From the NCBI GenBank assembly GCA_942493245.1, contig OW818685.1, forward strand, positions 2,356,001 to 2,420,000: 64,000 bases of DNA, written 5' to 3'. This document shows positions 1 through 7,258 of the stretch, in pieces. Both the position numbers and the translations under genes were made by a program. How positions within the stretch are numbered: the stretch's first letter is position 1; each line of letters opens with the position of its first letter. This DNA is from DAOPYU01 sp942493245 (lineage in GTDB: Bacteria; Sumerlaeota; Sumerlaeia; UBA8349). Under the pieces are notes generated by a model, which was not told the origin of the DNA, ran no database searches, and saw only the letters and a list, made by a program, of their open reading frames with translations.

Positions 1-1044
1 CAGGGTCATACCATTCCCCAGCGTCTCTATTACTGCCGCATCGGGTTGAGAATCTGGCAGGACGCTCCCCTTCTTGGGCACGGATTGAGCGGGTATCAAA
101 CGCTCTATCTCAAGTACCGCCAACCCGGTGAAGGAGAAACCCGGTACGCGCACAACTTCGTTGTCCAACTGCTGGCCGATACCGGTCTCGTGGGTCTGGG
201 TCTCTTTTCCTGGTTCCTTGCGCTTCTGGCTCTACGCCTCTGGCGCGGAATGCGCACAGGGCAGATGACGGCTCTGTGGCTGGCGACAGGGGCGGCTGTC
301 TTTCTGTTCCTGCTCGACTCTCTGGGCGAATACACCTTCTGTACACGCGAGGGATACCAGGATTTTGCCCTTCTGGCCGGCGTGTTCTGCGCCTCTTCTC
401 CCGGCAAGAAAACCCCGCCAGCCTCTCCCCTCTTCCCCTTCCAACAACCAATCCTCCTGACAATCGGGGGTGCTCTGATTCTGATTTGTTTCTGGACTTC
501 GACCATCCGTCCCTTCATGGCCCGGTATTATCTGCAGAATGCCGATAATGCGATCCAGGAGATGGAGTGGATCGAGCGTTCCGAACACCGACCGTTGTCG
601 TCCGAACCCATGTCCCTGAACGAATGGCGGCAAGAGGCGCTGGATTCGATTCAAAAAGCCATCCAGTGGTTCCCCAAAAGTTCCGAATCGTTCCAGAAGC
701 GGGCGGCCCTCTACCGTATGGCAAGGCAGGAGGAGTTGGCCGAGCGTGACCTGCTGAACGCTTGCCGCCTGGACCCTTATTCGGCTTCCCTGCGGGCGCA
801 ACTGGCCGAATGCGTCTGGCGTCAGGGACGTCGCGAAGAGGCGCTCGAACTGATCGAACAAGCCATTACACGGCATCCAGTAAAATCCCCCCACTATCTC
901 CAGCGCGCACGTTACCTCGAAGCGATGGACCGGATAAGCGAAGCGCGCGAGTGCGTGGAACAAGCCGAGCGCCTGGCCTTCATGCCTCAGGAGAAAACCG
1001 AGGCGCAGCTGGCCCTGAAGCGAATCAAGACGGGGAACAGATGA
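1..1044 (+). CDS. O-antigen polymerase/ligase-like membrane protein with TPR tail (5' truncated by window)
   Basis: The reading frame is open from the first base, so the gene begins upstream; an apparent TTG start at 46 is only an internal codon. The visible 347 residues start with the conserved end of the Wzy/O-antigen ligase family (RIWQDAPLLGHGLSGYQ, then HNFVVQLLADTGLVGL), followed by two or three membrane segments (about residues 65-115 and 140-165). The C-terminal half (about 190-345) is helical with tetratricopeptide-like repeats (for example EAIRKA-type helices ending PYSASLRAQLAE). Family members polymerise or ligate surface glycans at the inner membrane. This is the only clearly chromosomal protein gene here and it lies just outside the tRNA next to the prophage. 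Whether it acts as a polymerase or a ligase cannot be told from the C-terminal part. Confidence 0.75.
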   Translation, partial: QGHTIPQRLYYCRIGLRIWQDAPLLGHGLSGYQTLYLKYRQPGEGETRYAHNFVVQLLADTGLVGLGLFSWFLALLALRLWRGMRTGQMTALWLATGAAVFLFLLDSLGEYTFCTREGYQDFALLAGVFCASSPGKKTPPASPLFPFQQPILLTIGGALILICFWTSTIRPFMARYYLQNADNAIQEMEWIERSEHRPLSSEPMSLNEWRQEALDSIQKAIQWFPKSSESFQKRAALYRMARQEELAERDLLNACRLDPYSASLRAQLAECVWRQGRREEALELIEQAITRHPVKSPHYLQRARYLEAMDRISEARECVEQAERLAFMPQEKTEAQLALKRIKTGNR

Positions 1045-1305
1045 AACGGAAAAACGACAAACGGGCTCTCAGCCAGTCGCTTGCGTTCTCGCCGTTTCTT
1101 CCCACAAAATGCTCTTCACTCCCTCCTCGCACTCTGCTCAACTTCCCGCATTACCAGAAATGATACGGCCATTTGTGTTTTTAGAAAAAATGCAGAATAC
1201 GCTCAAAAAACTCTTGCAAAAAATCCTCTCTATCCGCAATATATCACTCCACGTGACGCGCATGTTCCCGGTCAACGGGTGAAGCGCGAATAGCAGTAAA
1301 AATGC

Positions 1306-1381
1306 TCCGGCATGGCGCAATCGGTAGCGCGACGGACTGTTAATCCGCAGGTCGTAGGTTCGAGTCCTACTGCCGGAGCCA
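1306..1381 (+). tRNA. tRNA-Asn (anticodon GTT), probable prophage attachment site
   Basis: A complete cloverleaf of 76 nt: acceptor arms TCCGGCA/TGCCGGA, discriminator G, encoded CCA at 1379-1381, D-arm GCGCAATCGGTAGCGC, anticodon loop CTGTTAA with GTT at 1339-1341, and T-arm with GGTTCGAGTCC. Phage-type genes begin within 0.5 kb downstream, so the tRNA 3' end is the likely attB core. A second copy of the 3' end of this tRNA would be expected at the far phage boundary, which is outside the window. Confidence 0.95.
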
Positions 1382-1388
1382 GAATTCA

Positions 1389-1414
1389 AAAGCCCCCTTT
1401 CCGGGGGCTTTTTT
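1389..1414 (+). terminator. Rho-independent terminator of tRNA-Asn
   Basis: Perfect 9-bp stem AAAGCCCCC/GGGGGCTTT with a 5-nt loop, running into a T tract. It lies 7 nt after the tRNA CCA end. Confidence 0.85.
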
Positions 1415-1559
1415 GTTAACAGGGTGTCCCTCTTTCCCTCTCTCGCGAGAACCCCAATATTCCGCATTGATTCTAAAGGATTTGCGGAATAGCCCCCTGT
1501 CTTACCGAGACTCTCTGTTTCAAGCGCATCCCGATCTTTCCCCCCCTACTTAGGGAGCA

Positions 1560-1651
1560 TTTACACCCGCTCGCGCCTGCAACCTCTACGAAACTCTCAG
1601 ACTCTCCGATTAACACCCCGAACGGGTTAACAACCCTTTTACACCCGCTCG
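1560..1651. repeat. Short direct repeat in the junction region
   Basis: The 14-mer TTTACACCCGCTCG occurs at 1560-1573 and 1638-1651. Between them lies an imperfect hairpin around TTAACACCC/GGGTTAA (about 1613-1630). The host-phage junction must fall between the tRNA (1381) and the first phage-type promoter (1682), so these repeats sit in the expected att region. No function is established. Confidence 0.35.
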
Positions 1652-1681
1652 ACCGGATGTAAATCTTTTTGAAAATCTTCC

Positions 1682-1710
1682 GACAGTTTTGAAAATCTTG
1701 CGGTATATAA
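1682..1710 (+). promoter_or_regulatory. Phage-type promoter element, copy 1 (recombinase cassette)
   Basis: GACAGTTTT, 13 nt, TATATAA, then CCCGTAGG. This is the most divergent of eight copies (the others read GACACTTTT and TATGTAA). T/A-rich sequence lies directly upstream. A hairpin GTTGTC/GACAAC (1734-1762) follows in the predicted leader. It would transcribe the small ORF, DUF2924 gene and serine recombinase. Confidence 0.6.
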
Positions 1711-1754
1711 CCCGTAGGAAGCTGCGGCGCGATGTTGTCGTGGCACCTGATCAC

Positions 1755-1796
1755 CAGACAACAGGCTGGCCGCCGAGCGGATGCCTCTGTGGGTGT
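1755..1796 (+). repeat. 42-nt two-copy element, copy A
   Basis: It begins CAGACAACAG and ends TGTGGGTGT, 33 nt apart start to start. It matches the element at 8971-9012 at 31 of 42 positions with no gap. Copy A lies in the leader between phage-type promoter copy 1 and the small ORF at 1878. It could be an operator or an RNA element. Confidence 0.5.
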
Positions 1797-1877
1797 GCGT
1801 CATCCACAAGAGCCTCCGCTCTTTTTTATGCGCGCACCTGCAATCATCCTCTCGCAAATGGCCGGGAGGATTTTACC

Positions 1878-2060
1878 TTGAACACCCCAATCGATTCGGA
1901 GGCGTATGCGCTTACCGTCGCATTCATGACTCCTGATGAACGGCTGGAGGAAGTTGCCACGATCCTGGCAAACGGATGTCGTCGGGCACTGCGCGATCTC
2001 CCCCACTCATCTCAAAGCGCTCCGACGTCAAAAACCATATCTTCCTCTCCATTTTTTTGA
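1878..2060 (+). CDS. Small recombinase-cassette protein
   Basis: A 60-residue protein starting at TTG, chosen because GGGAGGA stands 9 nt upstream and the conserved-looking part starts right after it. The core MTPDERLEEVATILANG followed by a basic segment resembles short ORFs that accompany DUF2924/serine-recombinase cassettes in many bacterial genomes (family recollection, not searched). It precedes the DUF2924 gene by about 100 nt and would be the first gene of the transcript from the promoter at 1682. Its role is unknown; the last 15 residues are low-complexity. Confidence 0.5.
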   Translation: MNTPIDSEAYALTVAFMTPDERLEEVATILANGCRRALRDLPHSSQSAPTSKTISSSPFF

Positions 2061-2159
2061 GTCGTTAAGCCACAAATGACTTGCTTGCTCTGGTCCAACC
2101 GAGCGTTCATGCATTGCCGGGTTAACGGCCCAAAGTATTGAAGAGAGGAGAGTTAAGGA

Positions 2160-2669
2160 ATGACTGAAAGTGTTGCCCGCGAGGTGCGGGTATTGAAGAA
2201 GATGACCGTCACCCAACTGAGAGAACGTTACATCGAGGTCTTTGGCGAGGAGACTCGCTCCCGCCATAAAGACTACCTCTGGAAGCGAATCGCCTGGCGA
2301 TTGCAGGTTTTAACAGAAGGGGATATCAGTGAGGTTGCCCGTCAACGCGCCTTGGATCTGGCTTGCGATGCCGACCTCCGAACTACGGCGCCGAAAGAGT
2401 TTTGGGAAGAACCTCCGGCTCCGACGGAACCGGTTCGAACCGTTACCGCCCCGCTCAACATCAAGACCGACCAGCGCTTGCCGATTTCTGGAACGGAACT
2501 CATCCGGCGGTACAAAGGCCGCGACATCATCGTGACTGTGTTGGAGGATGGCTTCTTCTATGAAGGGCAACGTTACCGGTCGCTTTCGGCCATCGCGAAA
2601 GAGGTGACTGGAACGAACTGGAATGGCTTCGACTTCTTCGGAATGAAGAGAACTGGAGGCAAGCGTTGA
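2160..2669 (+). CDS. DUF2924 family protein
   Basis: A 169-residue protein. The N-terminal helix pair (MTVTQLRERYIEVFGE, then RSRHKDYLWKRIAWRLQ) and the C-terminal part (GTELIRRYKGRDIIVTV, then YEGQRYRSLSAIAKEVTG, WNGFDFFG) are the hallmarks of DUF2924. The C-terminal half resembles a small DNA-binding fold. Genes of this family are typically found directly upstream of a large serine recombinase, as here, where the next start overlaps this stop by 4 nt. Its biochemical role is unknown; an accessory role in site-specific recombination is the natural inference. A GAGGAG ribosome site precedes the ATG. Confidence 0.85.
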   Translation: MTESVAREVRVLKKMTVTQLRERYIEVFGEETRSRHKDYLWKRIAWRLQVLTEGDISEVARQRALDLACDADLRTTAPKEFWEEPPAPTEPVRTVTAPLNIKTDQRLPISGTELIRRYKGRDIIVTVLEDGFFYEGQRYRSLSAIAKEVTGTNWNGFDFFGMKRTGGKR

Positions 2670-4237
2670 GGGAGTTGAGAGAGACAACTGAGAAACAGAA
2701 AGAAATCCGTTGCGCGATTTACACACGTAAGTCCACCGACGAAGGATTGGATCAGGACTTCAATTCGCTCGACGCCCAGCGGGAGTCAGCGGAGGCTTTT
2801 ATTCGCAGCCAGCAGCATGAAGGGTGGACGATCGTGGCTGATCGTTACGACGACGGAGGGTTTACCGGAGGCAACATAGAACGTCCCGCACTGAAACGAC
2901 TGCTTGCCGATGTACAGGGCGGAAAGGTGGATTGCATTGTTGTTTACAAGGTGGATCGTCTCAGCCGTTCCCTGATCGACTTCGCCCGCATCATCGAAAT
3001 TCTCGAACGGCATGGCGCGACTTTCGTTTCCGTGACGCAGCAATTTAATACGACTCACTCGATGGGTCGTTTGACGCTGAACATCCTGCTGTCCTTCGCG
3101 CAGTTCGAGCGCGAAATTATTGCCGAGCGGACGCGTGATAAGATGTCCGCGGCGCGACGCAAGGGGAAGTGGGTTGGTGGCATGCCCGTACTGGGCTACG
3201 ACGTCGATCCTCACGGAGGACGTCTGATAGTCAACGAAGCCGAGTCGGTTCGGGCTCGCGGCATCTTCGAACTGTATTTACAAGAACAGGCGCTCTTGCC
3301 AACTGTACAGGAACTGGTCCGGCGCGGTTGGACAACCAAGCAATGGACGACCCAAAAGGGCAAGTTTCGCGGCGGTGTACCGTTCGACAAAACCAACCTC
3401 TACCGCTTTTTGACCAATGTCGTCTACACCGGCAAAGTCAATTATAAGGGCGAGATCTACGAAGGCGAGCACAATGCCATCATCAGCGAGGAGGTTTTCA
3501 ACCGTGTCCGGACGCTCCTGCGAGAGAACCGACGCAACGGAGGCCGCGAGGTTCGCAATCGCTACGGAGCATTGCTCAAGGGGCTGCTTTACTGTGGCGC
3601 CTGCAAGACCTCAATGATCCATGCCTATACGAGCCAGCGTGGCAAACGTTATCGATACTACGTCTGCACGCATGCTCAAAAGAACGGATGGGAGACCTGT
3701 CCTGTGAAATCGCTTCCTGCTGACGAGATCGAGCGGTTTGTTATCAATACCATCCGAAACATCGGCAAGGATGACACCCTCTCGCGCGAAGTGGTCCGTC
3801 AGGCCCAGGCACAAAACAAACAAGCCTGCGAGACTCTGCAGCACGAGCGAAAATTTCTGGAGCAAGAACTTCGCAACCTCGACAGCGAGGTCCGGCGGCT
3901 GATCAAATCGATGGACGAACAAACCGGGACTGCGAAAACCTCCCGGCTGGCCGAACTTCAGGATCGGATTCGGCAGACCGAGCAGCGCGCCACGGCCGTC
4001 CGCGAAGATCTTCTGAAAATGGAGAGCGAATGTATCGATCAGGATAAAATGGTGTCAGCCGTGTCTCTCTTCGACCCCGTGTGGGACTCCTTGTTGCCCA
4101 GGGAGCGTGTACGCGTCATACAATTGCTGGTCGAGCGAGTTGTCTACAATGGTACAAATGGCAAGGTTTCAGTGAGTTTCAGGCCGACCGGCATCCGTGC
4201 TCTGGCGTTCGAAGCGGAAACAGCGCAACGGCGATAA
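2666..4237 (+). CDS. Large serine recombinase (site-specific integrase/resolvase family)
   Basis: A 523-residue protein beginning at a TTG that overlaps the preceding stop (TTGA), with GGAGG 8 nt upstream. The N-terminal resolvase domain (about 10-160) has the catalytic serine in AIYTRKSTDEG, the YDDGGFTGGN segment, the VYKVDRLSR helix and the FAQFEREIIAERT helix. A recombinase domain follows (about 175-290), then a zinc-ribbon region (LLYCGACKTSM, YVCTHAQKNGWETCP) and a coiled coil (about 380-460). This is the length and order of large serine integrases. It may integrate the element or be an independent cassette next to the tRNA; serine integrases rarely use tRNA genes, and a tyrosine recombinase is also present at 22.5-23.5 kb. 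Confidence 0.92.
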   Translation: MRELRETTEKQKEIRCAIYTRKSTDEGLDQDFNSLDAQRESAEAFIRSQQHEGWTIVADRYDDGGFTGGNIERPALKRLLADVQGGKVDCIVVYKVDRLSRSLIDFARIIEILERHGATFVSVTQQFNTTHSMGRLTLNILLSFAQFEREIIAERTRDKMSAARRKGKWVGGMPVLGYDVDPHGGRLIVNEAESVRARGIFELYLQEQALLPTVQELVRRGWTTKQWTTQKGKFRGGVPFDKTNLYRFLTNVVYTGKVNYKGEIYEGEHNAIISEEVFNRVRTLLRENRRNGGREVRNRYGALLKGLLYCGACKTSMIHAYTSQRGKRYRYYVCTHAQKNGWETCPVKSLPADEIERFVINTIRNIGKDDTLSREVVRQAQAQNKQACETLQHERKFLEQELRNLDSEVRRLIKSMDEQTGTAKTSRLAELQDRIRQTEQRATAVREDLLKMESECIDQDKMVSAVSLFDPVWDSLLPRERVRVIQLLVERVVYNGTNGKVSVSFRPTGIRALAFEAETAQRR

Positions 4238-4258
4238 AAAAAGGATAAGGAGAATTCA

Positions 4259-4690
4259 ATGAGCAACCTCACCGTCGAATACTCGTGTCACATCATAAAC
4301 ACTCGGAACGGTAGACAACGCCTGCTGCCGGGCGAAGCCCCGGAGCCGCTTGCCCCAGTCGAACCGGGTCGAACTCCTCGAATTTCGAAACTCATGGCTT
4401 TGGCGATTCGCTTTGAGGAGAAACTTCAGCAAGGTCATGTACGAGATATGGCTCAACTCGCCCGGCTTGGTCACGTGTCGCGGGCACGCCTGACTCAGAT
4501 CATGAACCTCCGCCTGCTCGCCCCCGACATTCAAGAGGACCTGCTCTACCTTCCCCGGGTTCTCGAAGGACGGTCTCTCATCAAATACCGCGACCTCACG
4601 CCGATCATCCAATGTCCGATTTGGGGGGAACAACGGGAGCAATGGAAAACGATGCTTCAAGACAGGAATCTGGCCCCAAGGTCCCTCTGA
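4259..4690 (+). CDS. HTH protein accompanying the serine recombinase
   Basis: A 143-residue protein 22 nt after the recombinase, with AAGGAG before its ATG. The central segment HVRDMAQLARLGHVSRARLTQIMN (split here as a helix, turn and recognition helix at about 67-95) is a clear helix-turn-helix, followed by LLAPDIQEDLL, a pattern seen in ParB/KorB-like HTH companions of DUF2924 recombinases. Its place in the cassette suggests DNA binding at the recombination site or regulation of the cassette. The last 30 residues are not recognisable. Confidence 0.65.
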   Translation: MSNLTVEYSCHIINTRNGRQRLLPGEAPEPLAPVEPGRTPRISKLMALAIRFEEKLQQGHVRDMAQLARLGHVSRARLTQIMNLRLLAPDIQEDLLYLPRVLEGRSLIKYRDLTPIIQCPIWGEQREQWKTMLQDRNLAPRSL

Positions 4691-4719
4691 GCCACCAAGT
4701 AATTTCTTCAAATCGGGGA

Positions 4720-4785
4720 TTGACATCGGTCGCCCCTTTGTGTTTATACTTTCCTCAACATCGCGTTTGAGGTTGTCTGAACCTC
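4720..4785 (+). promoter_or_regulatory. Sigma-70-like promoter and palindromic operator of the XRE repressor gene
   Basis: TTGACA at 4720-4725, 17 nt, TTTATA at 4743-4748. Directly downstream is a perfect inverted repeat GAGGTT-gtctg-AACCTC at 4769-4785, overlapped by a second, CCTCAA/TTGAGG (4753-4772). An operator lying over the start region fits autorepression by the XRE protein encoded 45 nt further on. Confidence 0.65.
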
Positions 4786-4828
4786 GCGCAGATTGAGTTG
4801 GTTCGAGGAAGACGGGATGTGATCATAG

Positions 4829-5209
4829 ATGTCTGGAAATCCAGAATTCGGAAAACGAATCCGTGATCTGCGGGAAAAGAAGCGGGAGGCAGACTCGTCT
4901 TTTTCACTTCGACAGTTTGCCGCCAAGGTGGGAATCAGCCCCACGTTTTTGAGCAAGATCGAAAATGGGGAGTTCGATCCACCCAGCGCGGAAAACATCA
5001 AGAAGATGGCCGCGTTCCTGGATTGTAATGCCGATGAACTGCTTGCCCTGGCAGGCAAGGTCGATCCGGATATTTCCGAAATCATCCGAAAAAAACCGAA
5101 GGCCCTGGCCGACTTCCTGCGAGTCGCCAGCGGTAGAAGTGAAGACGAGATTCGTAAGATGACGGCTCAAATGGTCAATCCCGCGAAGGAGGAAGAGAAG
5201 GAGAAGTGA
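4829..5209 (+). CDS. XRE-family helix-turn-helix transcriptional regulator
   Basis: A 126-residue protein. Residues about 8-70 form a Cro/C1-type HTH (KRIRDLREKKREADSSFSLRQ, then KVGISPTFLSKIENGEFDPPS, NIKKMAAFLD), followed by a helical tail ending in a charged EKE segment. It overlaps by 4 nt the gene for a HEXXH protease, the standard XRE-ImmA/IrrE pairing in which the protease cleaves or inactivates the repressor under stress. It is expressed from a canonical promoter with a palindromic operator, unlike the lytic blocks. It is most likely the lysogeny repressor or the regulator of the two unknown genes downstream. Confidence 0.88.
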   Translation: MSGNPEFGKRIRDLREKKREADSSFSLRQFAAKVGISPTFLSKIENGEFDPPSAENIKKMAAFLDCNADELLALAGKVDPDISEIIRKKPKALADFLRVASGRSEDEIRKMTAQMVNPAKEEEKEK

Positions 5210-5916
5210 GCCGCTCTTATCCGGTAAAATATCTGCCCAAAGCCCGTATCGAACAAGCAGCCACAGCATTGATTCATGCCTACGCGCGCCAGTACGGCCT
5301 GGAGGATAATATTCCTGTGCCGGTAGATAGCCTGCTGGAGTGCTCGCTGGGTTTAACACTGGAAATAGGCGACCTGACCGAACGCCTGGGACTGAACGAT
5401 GTACTCGGGGCAACCTGGATCGAGTCCAGGACGGTCATGATCGACCAGTCCCTGGAACCGACGGACAATCCCCTCATGGAGGGCCGCTTCAATTTCACGT
5501 TGGCTCATGAAATCGGCCATTGGCAACTACACCGGACACAGATCTGCAATCCATCCGACCAGCAATCGCTGTTCGATTTCGACATGGAACCCACCATTGT
5601 CTGCCGGACAAGCCAGTCCAGGGAACAAATGGAATGGCAGGCGGATTGTTTCGCCAGTTACTTGCTCATGCCTGAGGATCGCATTCAACGCACCTGGGTG
5701 GAGGTCTATGGATCTTCCGAGCAATATGTGGCCGTGGAGGAGATAGAAAAACTCAAGGTCCTGTGGGGGAAAGAACGTCCGACCACCGAGGTGGCGCGCG
5801 ATATGGCGCTCCTGTTCAATGTTTCGGGTCAGGCCATGCAGATTCGTTTGGAGGATCTGGGACTCGTTCTGACCCGGAAGCCGGAGCCGGACTTGTTTTC
5901 CGTCAGCAGTGTTTGA
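5206..5916 (+). CDS. ImmA/IrrE-type zinc metalloprotease
   Basis: A 236-residue protein starting at GTG in the GTGA overlap with the XRE gene, preceded by GAAGGAGAAG. The active-site motif HEIGHWQLH (HEXXH, residues about 99-107) and the later helix QMEWQADCFASYLLMP (the ligand-bearing E-A/D-F-A segment, about 145-160) are those of the COG2856/IrrE peptidase family. In ICEBs1 ImmA such a protein cleaves the partner repressor to derepress the element. Here it likely controls the XRE repressor. The C-terminal 60 residues resemble the usual helical extension. Confidence 0.88.
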   Translation: MSRSYPVKYLPKARIEQAATALIHAYARQYGLEDNIPVPVDSLLECSLGLTLEIGDLTERLGLNDVLGATWIESRTVMIDQSLEPTDNPLMEGRFNFTLAHEIGHWQLHRTQICNPSDQQSLFDFDMEPTIVCRTSQSREQMEWQADCFASYLLMPEDRIQRTWVEVYGSSEQYVAVEEIEKLKVLWGKERPTTEVARDMALLFNVSGQAMQIRLEDLGLVLTRKPEPDLFSVSSV

Positions 5917-6004
5917 AGTCTCTCTTTTTTTCATCAATCGTTTAGTGTTTATTTCACTATGGAGCCGTGAGTGCGGCTTCGATATTTGGAAGGAGGTTCT
6001 GCAG

Positions 6005-7258
6005 ATGCGGAACGCGTTCAACGAGAGTATGCGCAAAGTCGGCGCCCCACTCGCGGATTTCTGGGAAAACGACTTGGAACTCGGCTTGGAGGATATTCTT
6101 CGGAAATCGAAAGCCGATGGCTGTATGCCCGAATGGATTGAAAATCTGAACGGACGGCGTGCGGAAATTCTCTGCCGGAGTCTCGGTCTGGATACGGGCA
6201 AGAGCCTTCAGGCGCGGCGGAAATCTTTGTCCGGCTGCAATGGCACCCTAACCCCCTATTATCTGGTTTACTGTTTCGGACGCAACCAGTCGCACGCCGC
6301 CATCGGCGAACTGGCCCAGCGGCAACTACCGCAGGAACTCGTACAGAGTTGCCTTGTCAACGACGAGAAGTTCGATGTCACCGCTCTTTTGTTCGCGCTT
6401 TACCACAAAAAGCCCGATCTTCTCCGCGAGGTGTTTTACCTGAGCAAGATTCATCGTAAGGGTTTTGCCCGGATGGAAATGGTCACCCAGGCCCGGAAGC
6501 CTTCTGAGCGGTCCTTCCATGACTTTCTGCTCTCGGAGGATGTTCAATCTGCGCTGAGCAATGCGGACCAGACTCTTGGCGATGGCCATACGAGTGAATT
6601 CCGGGATGTGATCGACCTGAACGACAAGATCCTCGTTTTCATCCGCCGCGCCGAACGGCCGGAACTCATTGTCCATGAGAACCGGATCATTCACGGACAC
6701 CATCCGGAATGGATCATCCTGGATTTCGAGGCGGGCGCCAAGCGCGTCAATATTGCCTCGAACAGTATGGTTGAATCCCTGGAGATTGCGAATCGTCTGG
6801 CTGGTGGTTATTTCGGCAAGGACGTTGAATATCGGAATGAGTTTCAGGTGACCTATGCGAGGCAGTTGGAACGACTTCTGGAACGGCTCAGGGCCCAGGA
6901 GGATGAGAAGTTGACGCTGGTGGAACTGGCCTGCGCAAACACGCCTCTCGACGGCGCGCCCAAGTTCAAGATCTACAACGAGAGGTTCATCGGCCAGAGC
7001 GTTTCCCACTTTGAGTCGGCAGTGGGAGGCCTTCTGGATCACTTGAACCACATTGAAAGCATCAAGGTTCTGTTTGCCGGAAAGCGTGTGAGTGTGATTT
7101 TCGCACACGAGGAGAAACAGGCTGAGGACGAATTCACCGTCCGTTATTCCGATCACCGTCTGAATGTGTTTCAGCGGCAAGAGTTTGAACACTACATGAG
7201 GCAGGAATATGGCATCCCTATCCTTTCAACAGAAAAGCGCTTCAAGAAACAGTCCTGA
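6005..7258 (+). CDS. Unknown protein, 417 aa, linked to XRE/ImmA
   Basis: I do not recognise a family. The start at 6005 is chosen for the strong AAGGAGGT 8 nt upstream; the frame is open upstream to 5909 but without a site. The protein is hydrophilic with no signal peptide or membrane segment. The N-terminal third is helical; the middle part has a beta-rich stretch (VFIRRAERPELIVHENRI, then EWIILDFEAGAKRVNIAS), and the end has another (KVLFAGKRVSVIFAHEE). The gene follows the XRE-ImmA pair by 88 nt and overlaps the next gene by 50 nt, so the two probably work together. Candidates are an uncharacterised defence or superinfection-exclusion component; there is no direct evidence. Confidence 0.6.
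   Translation: MRNAFNESMRKVGAPLADFWENDLELGLEDILRKSKADGCMPEWIENLNGRRAEILCRSLGLDTGKSLQARRKSLSGCNGTLTPYYLVYCFGRNQSHAAIGELAQRQLPQELVQSCLVNDEKFDVTALLFALYHKKPDLLREVFYLSKIHRKGFARMEMVTQARKPSERSFHDFLLSEDVQSALSNADQTLGDGHTSEFRDVIDLNDKILVFIRRAERPELIVHENRIIHGHHPEWIILDFEAGAKRVNIASNSMVESLEIANRLAGGYFGKDVEYRNEFQVTYARQLERLLERLRAQEDEKLTLVELACANTPLDGAPKFKIYNERFIGQSVSHFESAVGGLLDHLNHIESIKVLFAGKRVSVIFAHEEKQAEDEFTVRYSDHRLNVFQRQEFEHYMRQEYGIPILSTEKRFKKQS

Noticed and set aside
52..963. Long antisense frames under the host gene and throughout the G+C-rich genes
   Set aside because: Typical shadow frames of high-G+C coding sequence; no motifs and no start sites.
1041..1163. 40-codon frame overlapping the end of the host membrane-protein gene (ATGA-type)
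   Set aside because: Low-complexity Ser/Pro/Leu peptide, unlike any coupled gene, running into the tRNA upstream region; no supporting site beyond the overlap.
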